64,000 bases of DNA from the NCBI GenBank assembly GCA_027485675.1, contig JAIXQP010000009.1:52631-116630 (forward strand), in the 5' to 3' direction. A program made the translations under genes and the position numbers. This DNA comes from Terriglobales bacterium. Lineage in GTDB: Bacteria; Acidobacteriota; Terriglobia; Bryobacterales; Bryobacteraceae. Under the pieces are notes generated by a model. It was given only the letters and a program-made list of their open reading frames with translations, was not told the DNA's origin and searched no databases. Shown here piece by piece: positions 49,460-58,879 of the stretch (its first letter is position 1; every line of letters begins with the position of its first letter).

Positions 49460-50473
49460 ATGAAGTTGGTGCGCATCCTCCCATTCGTGTGTCTGATTGG
49501 CGCCGCGATCGTTGTCGGCCAGAGCAGCAAGAACACCTTCACGGTGCCGCTCGGCCTCACCCCGATCCTTTGGCCCAAAGAGAATCCCTACTCCGTTGAA
49601 AAGGCCGAACTCGGTCGCTTGCTCTACTTTGACAAGCGCCTTTCGGCCGACAACACGGTCGCCTGCGCCTCCTGCCACGCGCCCGAGAAAGGGTTCACGG
49701 ATCAATTGCCCGTCTCGTTGGGCATCCGCGGACAGAAGGGTGGGATGAGCGCACCAACCGTCATCAATCGTGGCTACGGCATGTTGCAGTTCTGGGACGG
49801 CCGGGCCAACTCCCTCGAAGCGCAGGCGGTCGGACCCATCGCCAACCCCATCGAAATGGGCCACACCCACGAAGGCGTCGTCCGCGATCTCCAGAAGATC
49901 GCCGGCTACCGCGAGCACTTTAAGAAGGCCTTCGGTACGGACGAGATCAACATCGACCGCGTCGCCAAAGCGATCGCCACGTTCGAGCGCACCGTCGTCA
50001 GCGGCAACTCGCCCTACGACAAGTACCGCGCCGGGAACAAGAAGGCCCTCTCGGCCTCACAGATTCGCGGCTTGGATGTGTACTTCAACAAGGCCAAGTG
50101 CGACGCCTGCCACGAAGGCCCCAACTTCACCGCCAACTCCTTCCACAACCTCGGCGTCGGCTCCCAGAAAGCCACCCCCGATGTCGGCCGCTTCGCCGTC
50201 ACCAAGGACCCCGCCGATTGGGGCGCCTTCAAAACGCCGACGCTCCGCGAGATCGCCAACACCGCTCCCTACATGCACGATGGCAGCCTCGCCACGCTCG
50301 AAGAAGTGGTGGACTACTACGACAAGGGCGGCGTGAAGAACAAGAACCTCGACGAACGCCTGAAGCCACTCAACCTGACGGCGCAGGAAAAGAAGGATCT
50401 CGTCGAGTTTATGAAGTCCTTGAGCGGTGAAGGCTGGCAGCATCTCACCGCGCCGAAGTCGTTCCCTCAGTAG
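49460..50473 (+). CDS. Diheme cytochrome c peroxidase
   Basis: A 337-residue periplasmic CCP/MauG-family protein with a signal peptide. Heme motifs are CASCH at 69 and CDACH at about 214, with the family surroundings LGRLLYFDKRLSADNTVACA, WDGRANSLEAQA and FKTPTLREIANTAPYMHDGS, which holds the second heme's axial region. It reduces H2O2 with electrons from small cytochromes or acts as a MauG-like oxidant. It lies between the secreted cysteine protein and a binding lipoprotein, all in one direction. Confidence 0.9.
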   Translation: MKLVRILPFVCLIGAAIVVGQSSKNTFTVPLGLTPILWPKENPYSVEKAELGRLLYFDKRLSADNTVACASCHAPEKGFTDQLPVSLGIRGQKGGMSAPTVINRGYGMLQFWDGRANSLEAQAVGPIANPIEMGHTHEGVVRDLQKIAGYREHFKKAFGTDEINIDRVAKAIATFERTVVSGNSPYDKYRAGNKKALSASQIRGLDVYFNKAKCDACHEGPNFTANSFHNLGVGSQKATPDVGRFAVTKDPADWGAFKTPTLREIANTAPYMHDGSLATLEEVVDYYDKGGVKNKNLDERLKPLNLTAQEKKDLVEFMKSLSGEGWQHLTAPKSFPQ

Positions 50474-50483
50474 AGTCACCTCC

Positions 50484-51458
50484 ATGTCGAACCTCATCTT
50501 GACGCGCGCGGCGTTTCTTCGCGCCAGCATCGCCGCTGCTGCTTTCTCGGTGGCCTCCTGCAATCGCAGCCAGAAGAAGCAGATCGCGGTGATTCCCAAA
50601 GGTCGCGCCCACGTCTTCTGGCAGAGTGTCCACGCCGGATCCGTCAAAGCCGCGCGGGAAAGCGACGTAGAGATCGTCTGGAACGGTCCGGCGACCGAAA
50701 CGGATTTCAACGCCCAGATTCAGATCATGGACGCCATGATCAACCGCAAGGTGGACGCCATCTGCGTCGCCCCCATCGATAAGAAGGTGATGGTCAGCGT
50801 CGTCGAACGCGCCACGCGGGAGAAGATCCCCGTCGTGATCTTCGATTCCGGCATCGACACCGAGCAGTTCGTCGCGCAAGTCATGACCGATAACAAGGAA
50901 GCCGGTCGCGTCGCGGCCCGCCGCATGGGCGAGATCCTCGGCGGCAAAGGCAAGGTCGTCATGGTGGCCGTGCAACCCGGCGGCGCGTCGACCATGCTCC
51001 GGGAAGAGGGCTTTGAGGAAGAGATCCGCAAGTTCTCCGGCATCCAGATCGTCGATAAACGCTATGGCATGTCCGACTACGCCAAGAGCCTGCAGGTGGC
51101 CGAAAACATGCTCACGGCCTTCCCGGACGCCGCCGGCCTGTTCGCCTCCAATGAGTCAAGCGCCGCTGGCGCTGCGCAGGCCCTGAAGGCTCGCGCGGGG
51201 AACAAAGTGAAAGCTGTGGGATTCGACTCGAGCCCCGCACTCGTCGCCGACCTGAAGGCCGGGGTGTTCGATTCCCTCGTCGTCCAGGACCCGTTCCAGA
51301 TGGGCTATCAGTCCGTGCTCAATGCGCTGAAAGCCATCAATGGACAACCGGTAGAGAAGATCAACAACATGCCACCGCAGTTGGTCACCCAGGAGAATCT
51401 GCCAACTCCCGAGATTCAGGCGAAGTTAAACCCAGATTTGAAAAAATACTTGGACTAG
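50484..51458 (+). CDS. Sugar-type ABC substrate-binding lipoprotein, orphan
   Basis: A 324-residue RbsB/XylF-type binding protein. The leader ends in a lipobox VASC with Cys 26 (AAAAFSVASCNRS). Mature protein: IAVIPKGRAHVFWQSVHAGS, DAICVAPIDKKVMVSVVERA, PVVIFDSGIDTE, GLFASNESSAAGAAQAL and DSLVVQDPFQMGYQSV, typical of ribose/autoinducer-2-type binding proteins. No ABC ATPase or permease is nearby. The ATG at 50484 is 10 bp after the peroxidase stop. It overlaps the convergent Flp pilin gene by 4 bp. Confidence 0.85.
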   Translation: MSNLILTRAAFLRASIAAAAFSVASCNRSQKKQIAVIPKGRAHVFWQSVHAGSVKAARESDVEIVWNGPATETDFNAQIQIMDAMINRKVDAICVAPIDKKVMVSVVERATREKIPVVIFDSGIDTEQFVAQVMTDNKEAGRVAARRMGEILGGKGKVVMVAVQPGGASTMLREEGFEEEIRKFSGIQIVDKRYGMSDYAKSLQVAENMLTAFPDAAGLFASNESSAAGAAQALKARAGNKVKAVGFDSSPALVADLKAGVFDSLVVQDPFQMGYQSVLNALKAINGQPVEKINNMPPQLVTQENLPTPEIQAKLNPDLKKYLD

Positions 51459-51655
51459 CTCGCCGACGCCGACTGCGCCAGCGTCGAGCCAACTTTGCTG
51501 AAGATCGTGCAGATGTTCGGGCCAATGGTGGTCGGGAAGGTAGCTGCGATCGCTACGGCGATGAACGCCGCCATCAAGGCATACTCAATCAGGTCCTGAC
51601 CATCCTTGTTGTGCCGAGCAAGGACGCGAAGCCTGATAGTTATCTGTTGAATCAT
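51455..51655 (-). CDS. Flp-type pilin
   Basis: A 66-residue Flp/Fap pilin (type IVb). The prepilin hallmark is GQDLIEYALMAAFIAVAIAA: Gly before cleavage, the Glu at +5 region followed by Tyr, then the hydrophobic helix. The leader (MIQQITIRLRVLARHNKD) is basic. GGGGAAG precedes the ATG. No tad/cpa secretion genes or prepilin peptidase are in the window, so this is an orphan pilin subunit served by a machine elsewhere. Confidence 0.85.
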   Translation of the reverse strand: MIQQITIRLRVLARHNKDGQDLIEYALMAAFIAVAIAATFPTTIGPNICTIFSKVGSTLAQSASAS

Positions 51656-51766
51656 GTTTTTGCTTCCCCGGTCTATTTAAGGACACTTCCATGGTGACCC
51701 TAATAGCGGTAAAGAAACAAGAACCGTTTGGCTTTAGAACCTTAACCGATTCGCCTTAGAACTACC
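51656..51766 (-). promoter_or_regulatory. Pilin promoter region with 22-bp-period direct repeats
   Basis: Two 19-bp copies, AACCGTTTGGCTTTAGAAC (51722-51740) and AACCGATTCGCCTTAGAAC (51744-51762), differ at only three positions and start 22 bp apart, two turns of the helix. They lie 65-107 bp upstream of the pilin start and end 4 bp before the adk stop. Such tandem sites are typical of response-regulator or activator binding. A weaker third half (CCTTAAGAAAC) follows into adk. Confidence 0.6.
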
Positions 51767-52354
51767 TTAAGAAACTGTCGGGTCCGCCAGACCCAACTGC
51801 GTCCGAATGTCCGAATAGATCTCCGAGATGCTCCGGTTTGCATCCACCGTCAGCAGCATCCCCATCCGGTCATAGAGTTCGAGCAGCGGCTTCGTCTTCT
51901 CGTGATACTCCCGCAAACGTGTCTTCAGCGCTTCCGGGTTGTCATCGGCGCGCTTGGTGAACCCGGACCCCTGGCCCATTTTGGCCCGGTACATCACCCG
52001 CTGATAGACCACTTCATCGGCCAACTCCAGGTAAATCACCTTGTCCAGGTTCCAGTTCTCAAACAGGTATTCCGCCTGAGCCCGCGTCCGCGGAAACCCG
52101 TCCAGCACGAAACCATAGTTCCAGTCATGCTGATCGAGGCGCTCCCGCACCACCCGCTCGACAATCTCATCCGGCACCAGCAGCCCGGCGTCCGTAATCC
52201 GGCGGATCCGCGCGGCCAGCTTGGTATGCTGCGAAACGTTCCAACGGAATATCTCGCCAATCGAGATATGGACGAAATCGTAATCCCGGCACAGCAGCTC
52301 ACTCTGTGTGCCTTTGCCCGAACCTTGCGGACCTGAAATAACGAACTTATGCAT
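51767..52354 (-). CDS. adk: Adenylate kinase, short-LID form
   Basis: A 195-residue nucleoside monophosphate kinase. The P-loop is GPQGSGKGTQ (residues 8-17), with HISIGEIFRW at the AMP-binding helix, VLDGFPRTRAQAEYL, and TKRADDNPEALKTRLREYHEKT near the end. It lacks the long LID insert with its four Cys/His positions, so it is the short form rather than the usual 215-residue bacterial Adk. It may be a second copy: the standard adk sits in the ribosomal spc operon in most bacteria. The start ATG at 52354 gives MHKFVISG. Confidence 0.85.
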   Translation of the reverse strand: MHKFVISGPQGSGKGTQSELLCRDYDFVHISIGEIFRWNVSQHTKLAARIRRITDAGLLVPDEIVERVVRERLDQHDWNYGFVLDGFPRTRAQAEYLFENWNLDKVIYLELADEVVYQRVMYRAKMGQGSGFTKRADDNPEALKTRLREYHEKTKPLLELYDRMGMLLTVDANRSISEIYSDIRTQLGLADPTVS

Positions 52355-52381
52355 GCTTTCCTGACAATGAACCACTCGATA

Positions 52382-53956
52382 TCATAGGTCGAAACGGATG
52401 CCCTGCGCGAGCGGCAGATCCCGGGAAGAGTTTATCGTGGCGGTCTGGCGGCGCATGTAGGCCTTCCAGGAGTCGCTGCCGGATTCCCGGCCACCGCCCG
52501 TATCTTTCTCTCCGCCAAAGGCCCCACCGATCTCGGCGCCCGACGTTCCTATATTCACATTAGCAATCCCGCAGTCGCTCCCGCGCGCCGACAGGAACTG
52601 CTCGGCCGCCCGCATGCTCTCCGTGAAGATCGCGCTCGCCAGTCCCTGGGGCACGGCGTTGTTCAACGCAATCGCCTCTTCGAGCTCTTCGAACTCGATC
52701 AGGTGCACCACCGGCGCAAACAGCTCCTCCTTCACGGCTGGCATCTGCCCGTTCGAAACCACCAGCGCCGGCCGCACGTAGCACCCGCCCAGCAAGGGCT
52801 TCCCTTCAAAATCCAACTCCACCGGCTCCCCGCCGTGGATCACCTCGCCCCCCTGCTCCCGGATCGCTCCCAACGTCTCCTGCATCGTTCGCACCGCCGC
52901 CCGGTCGATCAGCGGGCCGCACAAAACCTTCGGCTCCCACGGATGGCCGATCCGAACTTTCCCCCAGGCCCGCTCGAGATACTCCCGGTACTCGTCCGCG
53001 ACCGATCGCTGCACCAGAATCCGCCGAATGCTGGTACACCGCTGTCCCGCCGTTCCCACCGCGCCAAACAGCAGCGCCCGCACCGCCAATTGCGGGTCAG
53101 CGTCCGCCATCACAATCGCCGCGTTGTTCCCGCCTAACTCGAGCAGCGTCCGCCCCAGCCGCCCGCCCACGATCTCCGCCACCCGCCGCCCCATCCCCGT
53201 CGACCCCGTCGCCGAGATCAGCGGCAGCCGCCGGTCCGCCGTCATCCGTTCGCCCACCACCGCGCCCGCCCCGCACACCAGCGTGAACACCCCGCCGAAC
53301 CCATGCCGCTCGAGAACCGGTCCGCAGATCTTCTGCACCGCAATCGCCGTCAACGGCGTCCGCTCGCTCGGCTTCCACACCACGCAGTTGCCGCACACCG
53401 CCGCCACAAAGGCGTTCCAACTCCACACCGCCGCCGGAAAATTGAACGCCGTGATGCACCCCACCACCCCCAGCGGATGCCACTGCTCCATCAGCCGGTG
53501 CCCCGGCCGCTCGCTCGGCATCGTCAACCCATACAACTGCCGCGAAAGCCCCACGGCGAAGTCGGCGACGTCGATCATCTCCTGCACCTCGCCCTTCCCC
53601 TCGGCCAGAATCTTCCCCGTCTCGAGCGCGATCAGCGCGCCCAGATCATCCTGCGCCGCCCGCAGCGCCTCGGCCATCTCGCGGATAATCAAGCCTCGCC
53701 GCGGCGCCGGCAGGTCCCGCCACTTCGGCCACACCCGCTGCGCCAGATACACCGCGTCGTCGTAGTCCTCCTCGGCGCCCAACAACACGGTCGCCAACTC
53801 GGCCCCGTCGGCCGGCGAATGGATCGCCACCGCCTCCCCCGCCGGGTCCGGCGTCCACTCCTCATGGCAGACCCCGGACTGGTCATACCCAATGCCCAAA
53901 CGGGTCAGGAGGCGGCGGACCTCCGTGCGGTGCAGCGAAGAATCGAGAAGGTTCAT
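52382..53956 (-). CDS. ALDH7-type aldehyde dehydrogenase (aminoadipic semialdehyde)
   Basis: A 524-residue NAD-dependent aldehyde dehydrogenase. The C-terminal signature AEIGGAFGGEKDTGGGRESG is specific for ALDH7A1/piperideine-6-carboxylate dehydrogenase proteins, which oxidise alpha-aminoadipic semialdehyde in lysine breakdown. The catalytic Cys lies in GQRCTSIRR (about 305) and the general-base Glu in LLELGGNNAA (about 270). The ATG at 53956 overlaps the end of the radical SAM gene by 4 bp; a longer frame upstream is only shadow of that gene. No other lysine-degradation gene is nearby. Confidence 0.88.
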   Translation of the reverse strand: MNLLDSSLHRTEVRRLLTRLGIGYDQSGVCHEEWTPDPAGEAVAIHSPADGAELATVLLGAEEDYDDAVYLAQRVWPKWRDLPAPRRGLIIREMAEALRAAQDDLGALIALETGKILAEGKGEVQEMIDVADFAVGLSRQLYGLTMPSERPGHRLMEQWHPLGVVGCITAFNFPAAVWSWNAFVAAVCGNCVVWKPSERTPLTAIAVQKICGPVLERHGFGGVFTLVCGAGAVVGERMTADRRLPLISATGSTGMGRRVAEIVGGRLGRTLLELGGNNAAIVMADADPQLAVRALLFGAVGTAGQRCTSIRRILVQRSVADEYREYLERAWGKVRIGHPWEPKVLCGPLIDRAAVRTMQETLGAIREQGGEVIHGGEPVELDFEGKPLLGGCYVRPALVVSNGQMPAVKEELFAPVVHLIEFEELEEAIALNNAVPQGLASAIFTESMRAAEQFLSARGSDCGIANVNIGTSGAEIGGAFGGEKDTGGGRESGSDSWKAYMRRQTATINSSRDLPLAQGIRFDL

Positions 53957-54780
53957 GGCGGTGTCGTCAGCCACCCGAACGCGGCCGGCCCCGTTCCGAA
54001 ACGGCGTCCCGCGCGCACAGCGGCATGCTCTATTGTGGCAAGCGCCGCCGCCTCCTCGAAGTCCGGGTAGCGCTCCCGCAGCCGCAACCCCGGCTCGCGC
54101 GTCGTCGCCCCCCGCGGCTTCTCGCTGCGGACGTGCAGCGGGTCGCCAATCAAGTCTTCGCCCGTCGCCTCCAGCGCCAGCGCCGCCAACCGCCCGGCGT
54201 CGCAAGGCAGCAGCGGCGCCAGCGTCGCGTGCACCCGCAGCCCCGCCGCCCGCAGCGCCCGCATCACGCGCAGCCGCTCGGCAATCGGCGCGCAGTGCGG
54301 CTCAAACCGTTGCCGCACGGCCTCGTCGTCCGTCGTCACGCTGAAGCTGATCCGCAGCCGTGGAATCGCCCGCAGCAGTTCGAGATCCCGCAGAATCAGC
54401 GGCCCCCGCGTCTGCACGACGAACATCCCCGGCGGGTGCGCCCCCAGCGCCGCCAGTACCTCCGGCATCAGCCGCCGCTCGCCTTCGGCCGGCTGATAGG
54501 GGTCCGTCAACGGCGAACAATAAATCACCTGGCCAGGCCGCAACTCCCGCCGCAGCAGCTCCCCGGCGTTCCCCTTGAAGGTCGTGTGGTGGCCCCAATG
54601 CTGCCAATCCTCCGGCCGCAGCCCGCCCTGCACCCGCATCGTTGGCACGTAACAGTAGCTGCATCCAAACGTGCAGTTCCGCGCCGGCGTCAGCGAATGC
54701 GTAAACCCGGCCGCCAACAGAAAGCCGGACGTCCTTGTAAGGATCGTCCGGCTGGTCTGCTCGCGAATGCTATAGAGCAT
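53953..54780 (-). CDS. Radical SAM protein of the SPL/SplB-like family
   Basis: A 275-residue radical SAM enzyme. The 4Fe-4S motif is CTFGCSYC with Cys 36, 40 and 43, followed by YVPTMR. The segments VIYCSPLTDPYQPAEG, LRISFSVTTDDEAVRQRFEP and RVHATLAPLLP match the spore photoproduct lyase-like (Rv2578c) group of uncharacterised radical SAM proteins found in non-spore-formers. The actual reaction is unknown; the C-terminal Cys of true SPL is absent. It starts right after the S9 peptidase stop (TAAATG) and overlaps the ALDH7 start. Confidence 0.82.
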   Translation of the reverse strand: MLYSIREQTSRTILTRTSGFLLAAGFTHSLTPARNCTFGCSYCYVPTMRVQGGLRPEDWQHWGHHTTFKGNAGELLRRELRPGQVIYCSPLTDPYQPAEGERRLMPEVLAALGAHPPGMFVVQTRGPLILRDLELLRAIPRLRISFSVTTDDEAVRQRFEPHCAPIAERLRVMRALRAAGLRVHATLAPLLPCDAGRLAALALEATGEDLIGDPLHVRSEKPRGATTREPGLRLRERYPDFEEAAALATIEHAAVRAGRRFGTGPAAFGWLTTPP

Positions 54781-57162
54781 TTACTCTGCTTTGTTCTTCA
54801 CGTGCTTATCGAACCACTCCACCATCTCCGCCAGCGTATGCTCGACGGACTCCCGCGCCGCGTACCCGTGCGACTCAAACGGCAGGTACACGAACCGCAC
54901 CGTGCCGCCGTTGCCGCGGATCGCCGTGTACATCCGCTCGGACTGAATCGGGAAGGTGCCCGTATTGTTGTCCGCCTGCCCGTGGATCAACAGAATCGGT
55001 TCGTTGATCTTGTGGGCGTTCAGGAACGGCGACATCGTCAGGTAGGTATCCGGCGCCTCCCAAATGGTCCGCCGCTCGCTCTGGAAGCCGAACGGCGTCA
55101 GCGTCCGGTTATACGCGCCGCTGCGCGCCACGCCCGCCGCGAACAGGTCGGAGTGCGCCAGCAGGTTCGCCGTCATGAAGCCGCCGTAGCTATGGCCGCC
55201 CACGCCCACGCGCTTCGGGTCCGTCACGCCCAGTTCGGTCGCCTTGTCAATGGCCGCCTTCGCCCCCGCCACAATCTGCTGCAGGTAGGTATTGTTGGCC
55301 GTCTCCGGATCGCCGATCACCGGCAGCGCCGCGTCATCGAGAATCGCGTAGCCGGCCAGCAGATAGAACAGATGCGAGGCCCCGGATACCTGCGTGAACC
55401 GGTAGGGCGAACCGGTAATCTGGCTGGCCGTATCGGCGTCGTTGTACTCCCGCGGGTACGCCCACATTACGGTCGGCAGCTTCGTGCCTGGCTTGTAGTT
55501 CGGCGGCAGATACAGCGTGAAGCTCAGCGGCACCCCGTCGGCCCGCTTGTAGTTCACCAGCTGCTTCTTCACCTGCCGCATCTCCGGCGCCGGATCCACA
55601 AAGCTCGTCAACGCCGTCCGCTTGCCCTCTGCCACCAGGAAGAAGTTCGGCGGCTCCGTCGTCGATTCGCGCCGCGTAATCATCCGCGTGCCGGCCTTAT
55701 CGAGCACGCTTACCACCGATTCATACACTCCGTCGGCGCACTCAAACAGCCGCGTCTTTTCTTTTGTCTTCAGGTTCACCCGGTCGAGAAACGGCCGGTC
55801 GCCCTTCGGGCTTGCGCCGGCGCCATTGAAGAACGCGAAGTCCCCTTCGCTCACCACCACCCGCTGCCCGCTCGGCAGCATCTCCGTCACCGGCGTCCCC
55901 ATATCGCGATACCGGTCCTGCATGTTCCGCGAAATCACCTCGTCCACTTTGGCCGGGTTCGTCGACGGATCCACCAGGAACATCCGGATCCGTTTGGTCT
56001 TGCGGTCGTAGTCAGAAGCCAGCATCCGCCCGTCTTTCAGGAAGCTCGCCCGGCCCATCGCCCGCTGCTCGAACTTGGTCACCTCTTGCGGGGCCGTGAA
56101 CGGCGCCTTCGCCATCAACATTCGGTCCCGGTGCGGCACCGTCTCTTTGGGATTGCCGCCGTCCAAGGCTTCGAGCCACGTCAGCGTCGCACCATCGGCC
56201 GGATACCAGTTCACGCTCCGCGGCCCCGTGCGCACGCCCTCGAGCGGCACCCGGTCCGCCAGCGGCAGCTTCGCAAGCGACGCCACCATCTTTCCCGTCT
56301 TGTCCCAAACCTCGACGTCCTCCGGGAACCGGTTCACCGGCAGCACCCACGAAAACGGCCGGTGTACTTTGGACACCAGGAAGTTCGCCCCGTTCGGAGA
56401 GGCCTCGGCCCCGCCGAAAATCGCCGGCTTGCCGAACAGAGTCGTCTTGCCCGTCGCCACATCCACCACCGCCAACTGCGAGGTGCAGTAATACTCAAAC
56501 AGCGCCTCGTCGTGTTCACTCTTCAGCAGGTCCTGATAAGTCGGCGCCGGCGTAGCTTTCCCAAACGACTCCTGAATATCCGGCCCGGCCGGAACCAGAG
56601 AAGGCTCGGGCACCTTGCCCCGCTGCGCCGGAATCGTCTGCACCAGTAGCGAGCGGCCGCCCGGCAGCCAGCTCATCGGTTCCCCGTAGGCCGCATTCAG
56701 CCGCACCTGCGGGACCGCCTTCAATTGCCCGGTCTTGACGTCCAGCAGATACAACTCAATCCGGTCGTCAAACATGGCCATAAAAGCGGCCATATCCCCC
56801 TGCGGGTTCCATTCCCCCCCACTGAACCGCGCGCCTGCCGGCAGGGGCAGCGCCTGTTTCTTCAGCGTGGTCAGGTCGATCAGTTCAAGACCCTTGTAAC
56901 TGCCCTGCGGATTCCGTGGGCCGTTGTTGCGGGGGTTGATGCGGAGTCCGGCCAGCCGGAGCATGGGCTGGGCGAGTTCCGCAATCGGTGGGTACCGGTC
57001 CGGCTCCAGCAGGAGCAAGTGGGTCTTGGACGGATTCACGCTGGGCATGGGCGTGGCCGGAGCCCGCAGGACCTTCAAGATGGCCTCGGGTGGTTGTTTG
57101 TACTTGGTCTGGGCGACAAGGGCCAGCGAAGCGAAAAGGGCGGACAGGATGGTGCGTCGCAT
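54781..57162 (-). CDS. S9 prolyl oligopeptidase family, glutamyl endopeptidase-like
   Basis: A 793-residue secreted serine peptidase with a signal peptide (MRRTILSALFASLALVAQ). An N-terminal seven-blade beta-propeller region (about 40-540) precedes the alpha/beta hydrolase. The nucleophile is Ser at about 656 in GGHSYGGFMTANLL, Asp about 725 in HGQADNNTGTFP and His about 766 in PFESHGYAAR. The GQADNNTG form and overall length resemble the plant chloroplast glutamyl endopeptidase group of S9. It heads a leftward run with the radical SAM and ALDH7 genes and is divergent from rmuC. Confidence 0.87.
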   Translation of the reverse strand: MRRTILSALFASLALVAQTKYKQPPEAILKVLRAPATPMPSVNPSKTHLLLLEPDRYPPIAELAQPMLRLAGLRINPRNNGPRNPQGSYKGLELIDLTTLKKQALPLPAGARFSGGEWNPQGDMAAFMAMFDDRIELYLLDVKTGQLKAVPQVRLNAAYGEPMSWLPGGRSLLVQTIPAQRGKVPEPSLVPAGPDIQESFGKATPAPTYQDLLKSEHDEALFEYYCTSQLAVVDVATGKTTLFGKPAIFGGAEASPNGANFLVSKVHRPFSWVLPVNRFPEDVEVWDKTGKMVASLAKLPLADRVPLEGVRTGPRSVNWYPADGATLTWLEALDGGNPKETVPHRDRMLMAKAPFTAPQEVTKFEQRAMGRASFLKDGRMLASDYDRKTKRIRMFLVDPSTNPAKVDEVISRNMQDRYRDMGTPVTEMLPSGQRVVVSEGDFAFFNGAGASPKGDRPFLDRVNLKTKEKTRLFECADGVYESVVSVLDKAGTRMITRRESTTEPPNFFLVAEGKRTALTSFVDPAPEMRQVKKQLVNYKRADGVPLSFTLYLPPNYKPGTKLPTVMWAYPREYNDADTASQITGSPYRFTQVSGASHLFYLLAGYAILDDAALPVIGDPETANNTYLQQIVAGAKAAIDKATELGVTDPKRVGVGGHSYGGFMTANLLAHSDLFAAGVARSGAYNRTLTPFGFQSERRTIWEAPDTYLTMSPFLNAHKINEPILLIHGQADNNTGTFPIQSERMYTAIRGNGGTVRFVYLPFESHGYAARESVEHTLAEMVEWFDKHVKNKAE

Positions 57163-57227
57163 CCTCCTAGTTTCACATTTTCGTTACCAGCCTAAAGTTC
57201 GTACCAGGACCAGCCGATAGTGCGGTC

Positions 57228-58793
57228 ATGGAACAGTTCGGACTGGCTATTATTCTCTTTGCGTCTTTCTGGGTAGGAGCCGTTGCCGGGTGGATGGCGA
57301 TGAAGCTCCGTGAGCGCTCGGCGTATGAACGGGGGAAGGGCGATGCCATCGCCGAATTAGCCTCCCTCAAAGAACGCCTGGAGGCTCGGGATTCGCAGAT
57401 TGTGGAACTTCGGCAAAAGCTCGAAGCCGCCTCTACCGATAATGCCCATCTGGCCGCCGACTTAAAGACCGAAACGGACCGCCGGGCTACCGCCGAAGCG
57501 CGCGGCTCGCTCATTCCGAAATATGAGGCCGAAATCGAAGCCCGCGGCAAGCGCATTATGGACATGACGCAGGATCTGGCGAAACTGCAGAGCGCTCTGG
57601 CCCAGGCCACCGCCCGTTCCGAAGAGAGCAAGAAACACACCGACGAAAAGATCTCCAGCCTCAGCGACCTGCAGGAGCAGCTCGGCGCCGCCTTCCGCGC
57701 CATTAGCGCCGAAGCGTTGCAAAGCAACAATCAGGCCTTTCTCGACCTTGCCTCTTCGGCCATGGCTCGCTTCCAGGAAGCCGCCAAAGGCGATATGGAT
57801 CTCCGCCAGCAAGCCATCGGTGAAATCGTCAAGCCGCTTAAGGAACAGTTGGAGAAGGTCGATAGCCGAATCATCGAATTCGAGAAGGAGCGCTCCGGCG
57901 TCGTCGGCGCCATCACGCAACAGGTCGATAGCCTCGTCAAAGCCCAGCAGACTCTCCAGGCCGAAACCAAGAATCTCGTGCACGCCCTCCGCACCCCGGC
58001 CGCGCGCGGCCGTTGGGGCGAAGTGCAACTGCGCCGCGTCGTCGAAATGGCCGGCATGGTCGAATACTGCGACTTCGAGGAGCAGCCCCAGGTGGCGGGT
58101 CCGGAAGGCGCTCTCCGCCCCGACCTCGTCGTCCAATTGCCCAACCAGCGCAAGATCGTCATCGATTCGAAAGTCTCCCTGTCGGCATATCTCGAATCCC
58201 TCGACGCCACCGACGAAAACGTCCGCGTCGAAAAGCTCAAGCAGCACGCCGAACAGGTCCGCGCCCATCTTGCCCGGCTCAGCGCCAAGCAGTACTGGGA
58301 TCAGTTCTCGCAATCGCCCGAGTTCGTCGTGGCCTTCCTGCCCGGCGAAACGTTCTTCAGCGCCGCCCTCGAACAGGATCCCTCGCTCGTTGAATACGGC
58401 GTCGAACGCCGCGTGATTCTCGCCACCCCCACCACGCTCATCGCCCTGCTCAAAGCGATCGCCTACGGTTGGAAGCAAGAGAAACTCTCGGCCAACGCCC
58501 GCGAAATTCGCGACCTCGGCAAGACGCTTTACGATCGCATGCGCACCGTCGCCGAACACTTCACCGAACTGCGCAAAAACCTCGACCGCACCAACCAGTC
58601 GTTCAATAAAGCCGTCGGCACTCTCGAAGCCCGTGTCATGCCCTCCGCCCGGCGCTTCAAAGAGCTCGGCGCCGGTTCGGGCGACGAAATCCCAGTGGTG
58701 CTCGAACTCGAAAACACTCCCCGTTCGCTCCAGGTCCTTTCGGAAGAGATCGGCGCCACGGTCAGCGAAGAGGAGCCCGTCACCACCGTGTAG
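57228..58793 (+). CDS. rmuC: DNA recombination protein RmuC
   Basis: A 521-residue RmuC. One N-terminal membrane helix (about 5-25), a long coiled coil (about 30-185) and the RmuC nuclease-like domain (about 205-480) with ARGRWGEVQLRRVVEMAGM, RPDLVVQLPNQRKIVIDSKV (restriction-endonuclease-fold acidic and Lys residues) and SPEFVVAFLPGE. RmuC limits inversion at short inverted repeats and has been reported in anti-phage defence. It is divergent from the peptidase across about 65 bp. Confidence 0.92.
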   Translation: MEQFGLAIILFASFWVGAVAGWMAMKLRERSAYERGKGDAIAELASLKERLEARDSQIVELRQKLEAASTDNAHLAADLKTETDRRATAEARGSLIPKYEAEIEARGKRIMDMTQDLAKLQSALAQATARSEESKKHTDEKISSLSDLQEQLGAAFRAISAEALQSNNQAFLDLASSAMARFQEAAKGDMDLRQQAIGEIVKPLKEQLEKVDSRIIEFEKERSGVVGAITQQVDSLVKAQQTLQAETKNLVHALRTPAARGRWGEVQLRRVVEMAGMVEYCDFEEQPQVAGPEGALRPDLVVQLPNQRKIVIDSKVSLSAYLESLDATDENVRVEKLKQHAEQVRAHLARLSAKQYWDQFSQSPEFVVAFLPGETFFSAALEQDPSLVEYGVERRVILATPTTLIALLKAIAYGWKQEKLSANAREIRDLGKTLYDRMRTVAEHFTELRKNLDRTNQSFNKAVGTLEARVMPSARRFKELGAGSGDEIPVVLELENTPRSLQVLSEEIGATVSEEEPVTTV

Positions 58794-58879
58794 GGAATTG
58801 TAAAGGTCTCGTAAAACCGGCGTTGCCAGCGTAAACCGTTCTCCTCTTCTCCGCGTATTAAGGGCAGGAGGCAGTAAAA

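Noticed and set aside
54025..56649. Open frame of 874 codons on the + strand
   Set aside because: Antisense to the S9 peptidase and radical SAM genes, with Arg/Pro-rich low-complexity translation and no family resemblance.
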